Source: Planctomycetota bacterium (GTDB taxonomy: Bacteria; Planctomycetota; SZUA-567; H5-PLA8). Taken from it: a stretch of 60,057 nucleotides of DNA. The DNA is taken from positions 1 through 60,057 of the forward strand of contig JAKLKQ010000041.1 in assembly GCA_023150555.1 (NCBI GenBank), given 5' to 3'. Positions 1-8,654 of this stretch are shown one piece after another; positions within the stretch are counted from its first letter, which is position 1, and each line of letters starts with the position of its first letter. A program made the translations under genes and the position numbers. The notes under the pieces are model-generated. The model saw only the letters and a list, made by a program, of their open reading frames with translations. It did not search any database and was not told the origin of the DNA.

Positions 1-315
1 GTCGTTCTGGATCGTGTAGAACCAGACCTGCACCAGGCCGCCCAGCGTCAGCTTGCCTTCGCGGGTGCGCACCGGCGCGTCGGGACCGTACTTGTTCTCG
101 AACTCCTGTTCGACGCTGTTGCTGCTTTCGCCGACGGGCGTCATCTTGGCCTGCTGTTCCTTCAGGTCGGCGAGGCGCTTCTTCAGCGCGTCGATCTCCG
201 CCTGCGTGTATTCCTCGCTCTTCTTCGCGGGCTCATCGGCGGCCTGCACACACGCGCAAGCGGCGAGCAGCGCCACGACCGGAAGAACACTTCGAAGCAC
301 ACGATGCACGGCCAT
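1..315 (-). CDS. Porin-like outer-membrane protein, N-terminal fragment (cut by window edge)
   Basis: The reading frame runs off the left edge; 105 residues are visible. It opens with a signal peptide (MAVHRVLRSVLPVVALLAAC, cleavage probably near VQAADE), followed by a short coiled coil (EIDALKKRLADLKEQQAKM) and then a stretch ending GKLTLGGLVQVWFYTIQND. Signal peptide, short coiled coil and a first beta-strand of the type GKLxLGGLVQ is the layout of many phosphate-selective-porin-like (OprO/P) proteins of planctomycetes, so an outer-membrane beta-barrel is inferred. The start ATG is at 313-315 with GGAGG-like purines just upstream (AGGTCTCGG). The rest of the gene lies outside the window, so the family cannot be confirmed; a generic secreted coiled-coil protein is the alternative. 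Confidence 0.6.
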   Translation of the reverse strand, partial: MAVHRVLRSVLPVVALLAACACVQAADEPAKKSEEYTQAEIDALKKRLADLKEQQAKMTPVGESSNSVEQEFENKYGPDAPVRTREGKLTLGGLVQVWFYTIQND

Positions 316-682
316 CCGAGACCTCCCAAGCGAACCGACACGCCTTCGATTGAGTCCGGCACGAGCCCAGGAAAGCGGAGGCGGGCCACACAGGCCCCCC
401 AATGAGGTATCCGCTCCTCCCCCCAGGCGTATTGGTCAAAAGCAGTAAAAAGCTTAGCGGAGGGCACCCCACCGTCAAGTGCCTATGGGGCTAATTTTTT
501 GATCCTCAATTTCATCGGTAAACCATTACGCAACAATGAGTTACGACACTTTCGGGCGCCCTGGCTCAGCCCAGGAGGTCGGCCCCGGGCGGAGAGTCGC
601 CACTATTCTGTAAGTATTTATTAATTAACATGTTACGAGATCGATGCGGCGCCGGCACCCGGTGCGGATTGCGCCTGTGCAA
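316..682. other. Intergenic spacer between porin-like gene and kinase gene
   Basis: About 370 bases without a convincing gene; short ORFs here have no coding character. On the minus strand a weak promoter-like pair for the porin-like gene can be proposed: TTGACG (complement of 473-478) and TAAGCT (complement of 451-456) with a 16-bp spacer. The stretch 600-640 is strikingly AT-rich (tatttattaattaaca) and lies just past the stop codon of the kinase gene. No strong terminator hairpin is seen. Confidence 0.4.
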
Positions 683-3328
683 TTACGGCGTACGCGTGGC
701 CGTGCGTGGGGCCAGGAAGTTCTCCTGGAGTTGCTTGATGTACTCGCGGGTCTTCGGGAAGTCGGGCCGGACCTGGAGCACTTCCTGGAAGAGCACCAGG
801 GCGCGGTCGTAGTACGACGCGTCGCGGTCGGCGGCGCCCACGTTCCAGCAGGCCAGCGCCAGCCGCTGCAGCGCCTCGGGATCGCGGCCGGACCTCTCCA
901 CCGCGCGTTCGCGCTCCGAAAGTTCGTCCTTGTAGCGCCGCGCCCAGTAGTACAGCTGCGCGATCTGCGCGCTGGCTTCGGCGTCGAGCGCCTGATCGAG
1001 CGCCCGGGCCTCCTGCGAATGCCGCAGCGCCTCGTGGAAGAGTTCGCTCGAGTTGAACGTCTTGGTGCGGCGGTCCAGGCCCTGGTTGGCCAGCGTGCGG
1101 CCCAGGCCCAGGTGCGCGCGCCCGTTCTTCGCGTCGATGCGCAGCGCCTGGCGGAAGGCCGCCGCCGCGTCGTCGAAGCGTTCTTCGCCCAGCGCCGTTT
1201 CGCCGCGCGTGACGAACGGCCCGGCCTCGGCGGGGGCCATCACCGCGCGCACCAGCACCGTCACCAGCACCACGGCGGCCAGGCCGGCGGCCACGGCGCC
1301 CAGCGTGCCGCGGTGTTCCTCGACGGCGCGCAGCGCGCGGGCCAGCGGCTGTGCGCTGCGGGCCTCGATGGGCTGCCCTTCCAGGAACCGCGCGATGTCC
1401 TGCGCCAGGGCGCGCGCGTTGGGGTAGCGCCCGTCGGGCTGCTTGGCCAGGCACTTCAGCACGATGGCCTCGACGTCGCGCGGGACCTTGGGGTTGACGT
1501 GGCGCGGGCGGCGCGGCGTCTCCTTGGTGATCTTGAGCATCAGGCGCAGCGCGTTCTCGGCGTGGAAGGGCGGCTCGGCGGTGAGCATCTCGTACAGCAC
1601 CGCGCCCAGGGCCCAGACGTCGCTGCGGGGATCGATGGCCTTGCTGTCGCCGCGAGCCTGTTCGGGCGCCATGTACGCGGGCGTCCCGCAAACCAGCCCG
1701 CTGGCGGTCAGGCGAGTGACCTCGTCGAGCGACTTCACCAGGCCGAAGTCGGCGACCTTGGGCGTGCCGTAGTGGTCGAGCAGGATGTTGGCGGGCTTCA
1801 GGTCGCGGTGCACGTACCCGGCCTCGTGCAGCGCGCCGACGGTCTCGGCGACGGCCTGCATCATCACCAGGCAGTCGTTTACCGAGAGGTTCTTCTCGGG
1901 GATGATCTTGTCCAGCGAACGCCCCTCGACGAGTTCCATCGCCATGAAGGGCTTGCCGTCCACTTCGCCCACCGCGAAGATCTGCACCATGCCGGGCAGC
2001 GCGAGGGACTTCGCCGTCTCGCACTCGCGGCGGAAGCGTTCGCGCTCCAGCTCGCCGGCCTCCTCGCCGTCCAGCAGCACCTTCAGCGCGACGTGGCGGC
2101 CCTCGGCCTTCTCCCGCGCGCGGAAGACCGCGCCCACGCCGCCGCGCGCGATCTCGCCTTCGATCTCGTACGGCCCGAACTGCCCTTCCAGCAGCGGGCG
2201 GCGCTTGCGGCGCTTCGACTCGCTGCTCGATCCCGTCGAGGAAGCGGACGGAGACGCAGGTTCGGGCTTCGCGATGCGCCCCCAGCCGGGCGTGACGGCA
2301 ACCTTGGGCACCTCACCCGTCGGCGCCTTCTCTTCGGGCGTAGCGGCAGGCGCAGGCGCCTCGGCGGCGGCCTGCGATGCGGCAGGCGTAACCGGCGTAG
2401 CAGGCGCGGCCTCGGCGAGTTCCTGCGCGGAAGCCTCGACGGCGGGCGCAACAGGCGTGGCGGGCGCGGCGGGCGTAGCTTCGTCGGCCTTCGCCGGAGT
2501 TGCCTGCACCACGCCGGAGAGCTTCACGTCCACGTCGGCGGGCGGCTCGGGCGGCGGACGCTTGTTCACGCGCGGCTGGTAGCCCGTCGGCCGCAGGTTC
2601 AGCTTCAGGCGGCTGGGATCGCCGCTCGCTTCCGCGGCCCCGGCGGCGTCGGCGGATTCCATTTCGGCGGCGGCCTTCTGCAGGTCGCGCGCGCGGAAGC
2701 GCGCCGTGGTGCTGCTGGCGGCGAAGAAGGCGTTCGACGTCGAGTTCGGATCGACGGGCTTCTCGGGTGCTGCAGGCGCGGCGGACTTCTCTGCCTTCGG
2801 AGCAGGCGCGGCGGGCGCCTCCTTCTTAGCTCCATTCAAAGCGCCACCGGCAGCGGGCGGCAGGATCGGTGTCGGGCGCGCGGGCGTGACAGGCTTCGCG
2901 CTCAGGGCCGGTGTGCCGGGGGGCGTCTTGAGCATCGCGAGGTGGCGTTCCCAGGGCGCGCGGAAGGTGCCGCTGGGCGGGCGAGCGCCGGGCTGCGCGT
3001 GCGCGCCGCTGCCGTTGCCGGCTTCCTTTCGAGCCGCCCGAGCCGCGTGCATCGCGGGGTCGTCGTACATGAAAGGAAGGCGGGCGCTGCCGGTCTGGGT
3101 CGGATCGTAGGGGCGGATCACGTTGCCAGCGGCGAGGCTGCCGCGGTCGTAGGCGCCGGTGCCCGGGTTGGGCGGGCGGCGTTCGCCGATGGCCAGGAAG
3201 TCCTCGCGCGGCAGGTACTGGGCGGCGTTGAAGGCGATGCCGCAGTGGACGCAGTTGAGCGTGTAGTCTTCGCGGCTGATGGCCGCTTCGAAACCGGTCT
3301 TGCAGCTGGGACAGACGACACGGGCCAT
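683..3328 (-). CDS. Membrane-anchored Ser/Thr protein kinase with N-terminal zinc ribbon and C-terminal TPRs
   Basis: 881 residues from the ATG at 3326-3328 (MARVVCPSCK), preferred over an upstream start because CGGAGACTCCCCCG precedes it. Residues 6-9 and 26-29 form CxxC pairs (CPSC, CVHC), a zinc-ribbon found at the N-terminus of many planctomycete kinases. A long Pro/Ala-rich linker leads to a Hanks-type kinase domain: glycine loop ARGGVGAVF (394-402), catalytic Lys416 in VALK, HRDLKPAN with Asp509, and DFG with Asp527, then GTPAYMAPEQ and the DVWALG motif. A membrane segment lies near 676-696 and TPR-like helices follow (TALGEERFDDAAAAFRQAL). All catalytic residues are present, so an active kinase with the TPR part outside the cytoplasm is inferred. 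Substrates are unknown. Confidence 0.93.
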   Translation of the reverse strand: MARVVCPSCKTGFEAAISREDYTLNCVHCGIAFNAAQYLPREDFLAIGERRPPNPGTGAYDRGSLAAGNVIRPYDPTQTGSARLPFMYDDPAMHAARAARKEAGNGSGAHAQPGARPPSGTFRAPWERHLAMLKTPPGTPALSAKPVTPARPTPILPPAAGGALNGAKKEAPAAPAPKAEKSAAPAAPEKPVDPNSTSNAFFAASSTTARFRARDLQKAAAEMESADAAGAAEASGDPSRLKLNLRPTGYQPRVNKRPPPEPPADVDVKLSGVVQATPAKADEATPAAPATPVAPAVEASAQELAEAAPATPVTPAASQAAAEAPAPAATPEEKAPTGEVPKVAVTPGWGRIAKPEPASPSASSTGSSSESKRRKRRPLLEGQFGPYEIEGEIARGGVGAVFRAREKAEGRHVALKVLLDGEEAGELERERFRRECETAKSLALPGMVQIFAVGEVDGKPFMAMELVEGRSLDKIIPEKNLSVNDCLVMMQAVAETVGALHEAGYVHRDLKPANILLDHYGTPKVADFGLVKSLDEVTRLTASGLVCGTPAYMAPEQARGDSKAIDPRSDVWALGAVLYEMLTAEPPFHAENALRLMLKITKETPRRPRHVNPKVPRDVEAIVLKCLAKQPDGRYPNARALAQDIARFLEGQPIEARSAQPLARALRAVEEHRGTLGAVAAGLAAVVLVTVLVRAVMAPAEAGPFVTRGETALGEERFDDAAAAFRQALRIDAKNGRAHLGLGRTLANQGLDRRTKTFNSSELFHEALRHSQEARALDQALDAEASAQIAQLYYWARRYKDELSERERAVERSGRDPEALQRLALACWNVGAADRDASYYDRALVLFQEVLQVRPDFPKTREYIKQLQENFLAPRTATRTP

Positions 3329-3615
3329 CGGGGGAGTCTCCGTAACGGAAGCCGGCAGTGCTTCCCTATCGGAATCGTCCACATCCCCCCGGCGCTTGAG
3401 ACCGCGCGCGGACCTTCCGGCTTCCTTTTTTGCCCCCAGCCGAGCCGCCGGCCGGGCCCCCCGCACCACGCCGCACAGTGTAGGCGTTCTCACATTTTTC
3501 GAGAAGGATCGATCTCACGCAAAGCCGCCAAGGCGCAAAGAACGGAAACGGCTTAACCACGAAGGCACGGGGACCGCGGAGAACCTCTTTCTGGATCCTT
3601 CCCGCGCCGCGCCTT

Positions 3616-3639
3616 AGCTGACCGCTGAAAGCTGGTAGC
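3616..3639 (+). repeat. 24-nt dispersed repeat, copy 1
   Basis: The stretch beginning agctgaccgctgaaagct and ending ggtagc matches the complement of 34192-34215 at 23 of 24 positions. Both copies lie in hairpin-rich spacers that also carry phrases resembling widespread intergenic repeats, so both are read as pieces of a dispersed non-coding repeat family. Confidence 0.6.
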
Positions 3640-3753
3640 CGTTTGCTGTTCGATTCACCCGATCACCACGACCGCCGGGGCACCCGATGCCTTTCCTCGT
3701 CCCTGGGCCTTCGCTCTCCAAGCGGACCGAGCCCTAAACGGGCGCGTTAACCC

Positions 3754-3766
3754 GCCCCGTTGGGGC
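3754..3766. repeat. Perfect hairpin, 5-bp stem, loop gtt
   Basis: gcccc-gtt-ggggc. First of three closely spaced hairpins in this spacer. No T-run follows it, so it is not read as a terminator. Confidence 0.5.
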
Positions 3767-3789
3767 TTCCGGCACAGAGGAACCTTTAT

Positions 3790-3808
3790 CCGGGGGCGTT
3801 GCCCCCGG
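3790..3808. repeat. Perfect hairpin, 8-bp stem, loop gtt
   Basis: ccgggggc-gtt-gcccccgg, directly followed by tacattaacca and the next hairpin. The combination of these two hairpins looks like one dispersed repeat unit. Confidence 0.6.
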
Positions 3809-3818
3809 CTACATTAAC

Positions 3819-3835
3819 CACGCCTTTCAGGCGTG
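3819..3835. repeat. Perfect hairpin, 7-bp stem, loop ttc
   Basis: cacgcct-ttc-aggcgtg. Lies about 80 bases past the stop codon of the minus-strand WD40 gene (3916), so it could also help terminate that transcript, though no T-run is present on that strand. Confidence 0.55.
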
Positions 3836-3915
3836 AAATTGGAGCGCGCCGGACCAGGCCTCATGCCAGTAATTCCAACCATTTTATATGCAACCTCTGC
3901 AAGTCTCTGCCTATG

Positions 3916-5295
3916 TCATGCGGGTGCACCAGCACGAAACTTGCGCCAATCAAAGAAAATTGAGATAAATAGCAAAACATTAATGCCCATCGCCAACCAG
4001 CAATATGGTAGCTCCAAGATGCCCCACGGCTCTTCATCTCGGCAGCGGGTCCAAATGCGGACCAGCGTCCGACTCCACAATAAGTCCAGCGTTTCGCCTT
4101 CAAGATCGGCTACCGCCAAGAAACGGCCATCTTTTGAGAATACCGGGTCTGCATGGCTCCGAACACCCTCCAGTTCCGCAACTGGCGTGCACTTTTCGAG
4201 ATCCCACAGCCTCCTTGCAAAATCCACCGCTCTCAAGCCATAGGGGAGCACCTGCACCGCTTCTGCCCTGTCAATCACGCCGAGTGAAGTCCCATCATCC
4301 GTCGCCCATACACGGTGAATCAGCCAAGGGCTTGGATCTTCGGTGCTGTCTTCTTCCGAGGTAACGATCTTAAGACCATCAAACGAAAAGTGCGCATCTC
4401 GCAACCTGATTCCATCCGGGAACTGATCCAGCGTTCTCAAACAGGTGCCATCATTCGCATCCCAGATCCGCACGGTCGCATCGTCCGACACCGTCAATAA
4501 ACGCGATCCATCGGCAGAAAACTCAATATTTTGGATGGTGTCCTTGTGTCCGCGCAACGAAAACATCTTCTTGTACGAAGCAAGATCCCAAAGCACAGCT
4601 TCGGAGTTCTTCCGCCAAGCAGCAGCCAGTACTTGGCCATCCGGAGATTGAGCCATTCTCCAAGCTTCATGCGCGACAGGTTCCGTTTCGAATAGCTTTT
4701 CGCCCGTATGAATATTCCATATTCGAATGGAGCCATCCGTATGGCCGGTTGCCAGCCGAACTTTATCGAATAGGAAAAGCGGCGAACTTACCTCTTCCGG
4801 CGAATTCCGCTTCCATTCCAAGAGCGGCCTTCCGGTGCTGGTGTCGAGCAACCGAACCGGACCGCCGGAAAAGGTCAGGAGTCGACTACCATCTAAGGAG
4901 AACAATCCACCATACATTTCATCGCTAAAAGTGCGAAGGGCCTTCCCGGTATCGGCTTCCCAGAGTTTGGCAGGCCCATCGTGATCGAATGTAACAACAT
5001 GGGTGCCATCGGGAGAAAACTTATCCCAGTCGCTCCACGAACCCTTGGAGCCGAAGGTCGTCCGCAACTCGCCTGAGGCAGAACGAAGAATTTGGCGGCC
5101 ATTCTCACGCGTTGACACCAAAAGCCATTGCCCGTCATCCGAAAACCTTAGGCTGTCAGCCCCCGAGTGAAATCGCACCGTCGCGGTACATTTCCAAGGC
5201 TCCCGCTGCGACCAAAGAACACCAATACTACCAACCGATAGGGCCAGCAGCAGCAGGGTCCGAAGCGAAAATCTTAGGAACTTGAACCGAGGCAT
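3916..5295 (-). CDS. Membrane-tethered WD40-repeat protein (FSLRTL family)
   Basis: 459 residues. An N-terminal anchor (LRFSLRTLLLLALSVGSIGV) is followed by WD40-type beta-propeller blades; recognisable elements include SPDGTHVVTF, LWEADTGKALRTF, IRIWNIHTGEKLFET and VRIWDANDGTCLRTL. The end carries a juxtamembrane motif RDEEPWGILELPYCWL and a second hydrophobic segment (INVLLFISIFF). The propeller is thus bracketed by two membrane segments. The same layout is repeated in the gene at 58149-59927, making these paralogues. Base composition is visibly less GC-rich than in the flanking genes. Function is unknown; a scaffold at the membrane is the natural inference. Confidence 0.85.
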   Translation of the reverse strand: MPRFKFLRFSLRTLLLLALSVGSIGVLWSQREPWKCTATVRFHSGADSLRFSDDGQWLLVSTRENGRQILRSASGELRTTFGSKGSWSDWDKFSPDGTHVVTFDHDGPAKLWEADTGKALRTFSDEMYGGLFSLDGSRLLTFSGGPVRLLDTSTGRPLLEWKRNSPEEVSSPLFLFDKVRLATGHTDGSIRIWNIHTGEKLFETEPVAHEAWRMAQSPDGQVLAAAWRKNSEAVLWDLASYKKMFSLRGHKDTIQNIEFSADGSRLLTVSDDATVRIWDANDGTCLRTLDQFPDGIRLRDAHFSFDGLKIVTSEEDSTEDPSPWLIHRVWATDDGTSLGVIDRAEAVQVLPYGLRAVDFARRLWDLEKCTPVAELEGVRSHADPVFSKDGRFLAVADLEGETLDLLWSRTLVRIWTRCRDEEPWGILELPYCWLAMGINVLLFISIFFDWRKFRAGAPA

Positions 5296-5363
5296 CCGTC
5301 TTCATCTCTCATCTATAATCTCTCAACTCTCATCTCCTGCTCGCCCCTCACCCCTGCCCTATT

Positions 5364-6062
5364 CTACAATGCGTATACTTTCAAATTCCGGTAGTCGCCG
5401 TAGTAGAGGTTGTTCTGATGGCGGAAGCCCAGCTTGCCCCCGCTATGGGGCGGGCCGCCGGCCGAGCCGTCGTCGGTCCAGTCCACGCAAGTCTTTCCAT
5501 TCACCGTCAGCCACAGGCGATTGTCTTTTCGCGCGAGCAGCAGCTTATGCCATTGGTCCGCGCCGGCCTCGGTGACCCGATCCGGGCCGCTGGCCACGAG
5601 ATGAAAGCCGCTGTTCTTGCGCACGTTGGCCTTGCCGCGCCCGATCGAGATGTAGGAGACGTGGTAGCTGTCGATGTCGCCGTTGGTGTACTGGATGAAC
5701 GTTCCGTCGCGCGGCGCGAGCGAATCGTCGAAGATGTCCTTCCTGCCGTCGCGCCCGCTCGCGCAGATAAAGACGATGGCCTGGCCTTCGGGGCCGCGGT
5801 CCGAGTAGCGGAAGTCCCACCCCACCGCGAGGTCCTTCGGGAAGTCGCGCCGCAGCCAGTACGTCCAGTGCCCGTCCGCCGCGCGTTCGATGGTGAAGTG
5901 CGCGCTGCGCAGCCGCAGCCCGCCGCCGGGCTCGCTCAGGATCTCGCCCAGGCCCGGGCCTTCCATCGTCCATTCGCGCTCGCGTTCGACGGTCCATTTT
6001 GCGGCATCGTCGAAGCGGTTTTCGTAGAGCAGCTTCGCGTTCGTGAGGTCCAGGTCGGGCAT
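5364..6062 (-). CDS. DUF1961 family protein (concanavalin-like fold)
   Basis: 232 residues starting at the ATG at 6060-6062, preceded by GAAGGAG at good spacing. Family-typical elements are visible: LLYENRFDD near the start, WLRRDFPKDLAVGWDFRYSD, DIFDDSLAPRDGTFIQYTNG, DIDSYHVSYISIGRG and KLGFRHQNNLYYGDYRNLKV at the end. DUF1961 proteins have a concanavalin-like jelly-roll fold and occur in polysaccharide-rich gene contexts of planctomycetes; a carbohydrate-related role is therefore possible but not shown here. No signal peptide is visible. It is tail to head with the WD40 gene on the same strand, 68 bases upstream of it, so co-transcription is possible. Confidence 0.85.
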   Translation of the reverse strand: MPDLDLTNAKLLYENRFDDAAKWTVEREREWTMEGPGLGEILSEPGGGLRLRSAHFTIERAADGHWTYWLRRDFPKDLAVGWDFRYSDRGPEGQAIVFICASGRDGRKDIFDDSLAPRDGTFIQYTNGDIDSYHVSYISIGRGKANVRKNSGFHLVASGPDRVTEAGADQWHKLLLARKDNRLWLTVNGKTCVDWTDDGSAGGPPHSGGKLGFRHQNNLYYGDYRNLKVYAL

Positions 6063-6097
6063 CGGGCGACTCCTTCATCACGATCCGGCGGTGTTAC

Positions 6098-7255
6098 GTG
6101 CGCGTACTTCCGAGTCCATTCGCGGCGCTAGCCGGGCTCCATCGCGCGCCGTTTGAGCAGCTCCGTTTTGTGCATTTGCGCGATCGATGTAACACCCTAT
6201 ATAGCGTGTACGCGTTGACGGATGAAGCAGGTGCCATCGCCGAAGCCGTCCAAAGTTACGATTCCTACGGGAAAATCAGCGCGCTGATTACGGGCGCTGG
6301 GTCGGACGCGACGTGGTTCACGAGCGATGACGTGCTGGCGGCGAATCCGAACGTCAGCACCATCGGGAACACTTTCTTCTACACGGGTCAGAGGGTCGAT
6401 CCGGAGACGGGGTTGTACTACTACAAGAATCGGTACTACTCGGCGGAGTTGGGGAGGTTTGTGAGTAGGGACCCGCTTGGATTTGGCCGAAAATTCCGTT
6501 CGCTATATGCCTTAACTTCATCTCGGCCTACACGATATCTTGATTCACAAGGTCTCGAAGAAAAATGCTGTCAATTTGATATCTCCATCTATCTTGGCGG
6601 AAGTTACAATGATGTATTGAGGATTTTTAAGTATGTGAATGACATTGGAGGAGCACCAGTTACTTTGGCTCTTGGGCCTGCCATAGAAGATGCAAACAAA
6701 GCCTTTGAAATTAACGGCAGCCTGGATATTGAGGTCAGATTAAGAGGATTGATTATCTGTGGAAAATTGGCCTATGTTGACGAAAACGTTAAGATCCAGG
6801 GGGATATATCTGTTGTGGTCCCGAAAAACTACAAAAAGAATCCACTCGGAATCATTTACACTCAAGGAGCATCCGCAGAAACGACCAGTAGATGGGTGGC
6901 TAGAGAGGGATATGGTTCGAAGGAGACGGCTGAGTGGGGGTGGGGATTAGGAAATTTAGTGGGGAATTGCGACGAAGAGCATTGGAAAGGCTCCTTCGGC
7001 GGCTTAAGGCAAATGGCGAACGATGCAGGTGATGTCCCCCTAAACGACGACACCTATTTGGATTCGGAGCTAAAATACATCCAGGTCCCATGCGTATGTG
7101 GCGGGGGCGAAATATGCGGGGGCAAGCCGAAGCCTCTAAAGACCAAAAACATTAGAGCGGGAAAGACGGAAGTACACACGAATTTGGAATGGCTTGTTCC
7201 TGAAACCCGAATGCCGGAATTGGAGCTACTCAAGTATCTTGGAGGAAGACTATGA
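6098..7255 (+). CDS. 5'-truncated RHS core with a variable C-terminal tip (candidate polymorphic toxin)
   Basis: 385 residues from the first ATG, but RHS similarity begins only around residue 30. There the YD/RHS core end is plain: YALTDEAGAIAEAVQSYDSYG, then FFYTGQRVDPETGLYYYKNR, YYSAELGRFVSRDPLGF and YLDSQGLEE. Full RHS proteins are far longer, so the 5' part is missing and the first ~30 residues are probably not original. After the core hallmark (DPLGFG) comes a ~240-residue tip (CCQFDISIYLGG to the end), AT-richer than the surroundings and unrecognised. In polymorphic toxin systems this position holds the toxin. The stop overlaps the start of the next gene (ATGA), suggesting translational coupling. 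Orphan tips of this sort are usually remnants or recombination cassettes. Confidence 0.75.
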   Translation: MRVLPSPFAALAGLHRAPFEQLRFVHLRDRCNTLYSVYALTDEAGAIAEAVQSYDSYGKISALITGAGSDATWFTSDDVLAANPNVSTIGNTFFYTGQRVDPETGLYYYKNRYYSAELGRFVSRDPLGFGRKFRSLYALTSSRPTRYLDSQGLEEKCCQFDISIYLGGSYNDVLRIFKYVNDIGGAPVTLALGPAIEDANKAFEINGSLDIEVRLRGLIICGKLAYVDENVKIQGDISVVVPKNYKKNPLGIIYTQGASAETTSRWVAREGYGSKETAEWGWGLGNLVGNCDEEHWKGSFGGLRQMANDAGDVPLNDDTYLDSELKYIQVPCVCGGGEICGGKPKPLKTKNIRAGKTEVHTNLEWLVPETRMPELELLKYLGGRL

Positions 7256-8274
7256 CTGAGAGATTGTTACGCTTTTGGACAGGTTTTTCGGAGAACCCAC
7301 GAGGTGAGGACTCCAGGATGGCTCCAGTAGCAGATGAATTTGGTGGGAGTAGGAAGTGCCTTTGTGTTCGTCGAATTCAAGAGGATGAAGGATGGATACA
7401 GTACAATGCGGCACTCCGGCTCATGATTGTGGTATTTTCGTTTTTTTATGGCATATGGTCTAACGCTGGTGAAGAAGCGAGTGCGCCCGATCTTTCTGAA
7501 TTAGGAGGAAAATTGGAAAGCAATAGGATAACTGCCAGAGGGATCTCTGATCAAGTCAAGCTCGATAAAATTCTTTTGGTAGCCTCTGAAAAATTCAGGC
7601 CACAGGAATTATGGGTTGATGGGTCTTCAATATCAGGGGACGCAATTATTGCGATTTCTAAAATGACGAGCCTTCGCACTTTAAGCCTTGGCTACACCCG
7701 CATAGACGGGAAGCTGCTTAGGGCGTTATCCAAACTTGAGAATCTTGAGAATTTATACTTGACGGGCACAGGGATTTGCTCGTCGGACATTGAATTTCTT
7801 TCCTCCTGTAGTCATATCGAGAAACTAGTCTTTGGCGGAACAAAGGTTGATGATGATTGTCTTTTGGTTATTTCTAAGCTAAGGAGGTTACGTGCCTTGT
7901 ACTTTTTTGGTGAAAAAGTATCAGATAAGGGGGCGCTTGAAATCAGCAAATGTAGGCTTCTCGAAGAGTTGTCTGTCGAACGCACGCAAATGGGCGACGC
8001 AGGGATTCGAAATATCTTGGACCGGTGTTCCAAGCTTCGGAGTGTAAATGTTGGAGGGACTGGAATTGGAAATGAGTCGATGAGAAATGCTAACAAGCTA
8101 AAGGAGCTTGAGTCAATAAATCTGTCCAATACGAGTGTCGGCGGACTTGGGGTTAGCTCCTTGGCTGAACTCGATAATCTTAAGTATCTAAACATTTCGG
8201 GCAATTTCATTGATGAAGATTGTGCATCGCAAATTTCTCGCATGAAAAGATTGGCAGTAATTCACTTTAGTTAA
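7252..8274 (+). CDS. Leucine-rich-repeat protein, possible partner of the RHS tip
   Basis: 340 residues from the ATG that overlaps the RHS stop (ATGA at 7252-7255). About eight LRRs follow a hydrophobic segment, with a pattern of the type LxxLxLxxTxIxDxxLxxLxxL: LRTLSLGYTRIDGKLLRALS, LENLYLTGTGICSSDIEFLS, LKYLNISGNFIDEDCASQIS. An alternative start at 7423 would give a secreted form with the signal-like segment MIVVFSFFYGIWSNAGEEAS; which start is used cannot be decided from sequence. Position right after an RHS tip is where immunity genes sit, but LRR immunity is only inference. The repeat series stops mid-unit at 8272-8274, and an in-register continuation exists in another frame (see 8261-8443). 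Confidence 0.75.
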   Translation: MTERLLRFWTGFSENPRGEDSRMAPVADEFGGSRKCLCVRRIQEDEGWIQYNAALRLMIVVFSFFYGIWSNAGEEASAPDLSELGGKLESNRITARGISDQVKLDKILLVASEKFRPQELWVDGSSISGDAIIAISKMTSLRTLSLGYTRIDGKLLRALSKLENLENLYLTGTGICSSDIEFLSSCSHIEKLVFGGTKVDDDCLLVISKLRRLRALYFFGEKVSDKGALEISKCRLLEELSVERTQMGDAGIRNILDRCSKLRSVNVGGTGIGNESMRNANKLKELESINLSNTSVGGLGVSSLAELDNLKYLNISGNFIDEDCASQISRMKRLAVIHFS

Positions 8275-8443
8275 CTTTGATACGATAAAGGTACTTGATG
8301 CGTCACAAGAGCCTATGTCGCCTGAGATGCCCCAGCCCGTAACGGCAAAAGAGAGCGAGCCGACCCAGCCAGTGACAACGAAGGGTCGTGACGAAAAGGA
8401 CGAGGAAAAACCGCCCCCAACCGAGGACCCAAACCGCCCCTAG
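8261..8443 (+). pseudogene. Frameshifted C-terminal tail of the LRR gene (possible)
   Basis: In another frame, overlapping the LRR stop, an open stretch reads VNFDTIKVLDASQEPMSPEM and continues into a Pro/Glu/Lys-rich end (DEKDEEKPPPTEDPNRP) with TAG at 8441-8443. NFDTIKVL fits the place where the next half-LRR should be after LAVIHFS, so a one-base change around 8270 would join it to the LRR frame. A stand-alone small ORF from ATG 8315 (42 residues) is the alternative. Confidence 0.4.
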
Positions 8444-8654
8444 TCGCAGTCTTTAGCCAGTTGCTCTTTCCCAACCCAACCCTCTTCGTCCAGCGTCCGC
8501 GAAGCGCCTCCCTCGCATCGTAGGCTCGACGTTTCCAAGGGGCGGCGGGAAGGGCGTCTTCGGTCATAGCGCGGAGCGCGTGTCCGGCCGTCCTGCGGAT
8601 GAAGTCACCATCCTGCTCGTACTTTTCGAGTTCCCCATGTGCAGGAGGAGAACT
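8440..8654 (-). pseudogene. Degraded coding remnant, two frames
   Basis: On the minus strand an open piece (about 8494-8654) contains GELEKYEQDGDFIRRTAGHA and LRAMTEDALPAAPWKRRAYD. It then appears to shift by one base into a second frame (8440-8493, LDEEGWVGKEQLAKDCD, TAG). Both pieces have natural amino-acid composition, but no start codon, ribosome site or recognised domain supports an intact gene. It is read as debris next to the RHS island, with low confidence. Confidence 0.25.

Larger units (their letters stand above)
3329..3915. other. Intergenic spacer built of dispersed repeat fragments and hairpins
   Basis: Roughly 590 bases without a gene. It contains the text cgcaaagccgccaaggcgca (from about 3519) followed by an accacgaaggcac stretch (about 3556), a phrase that recurs as intergenic repeat in many bacterial genomes; a 24-nt stretch (3616-3639) that reappears inverted at 34192-34215; and three compact hairpins between 3754 and 3835. 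Short ORFs here are translations of these repeats, not genes. Confidence 0.6.

Noticed and set aside
644..3556. Plus-strand open frame of 970 codons opposite the first kinase
   Set aside because: The minus-strand kinase has all catalytic motifs; the plus frame is a composition artefact.
3640..3665. tRNA T-arm-like gttcgattc
   Set aside because: No acceptor, D-arm or anticodon stem can be folded around it.
8313..8567. Intact 84-codon minus-strand gene
   Set aside because: No ribosome site; the better-looking peptide changes frame within it, so it is treated as debris.
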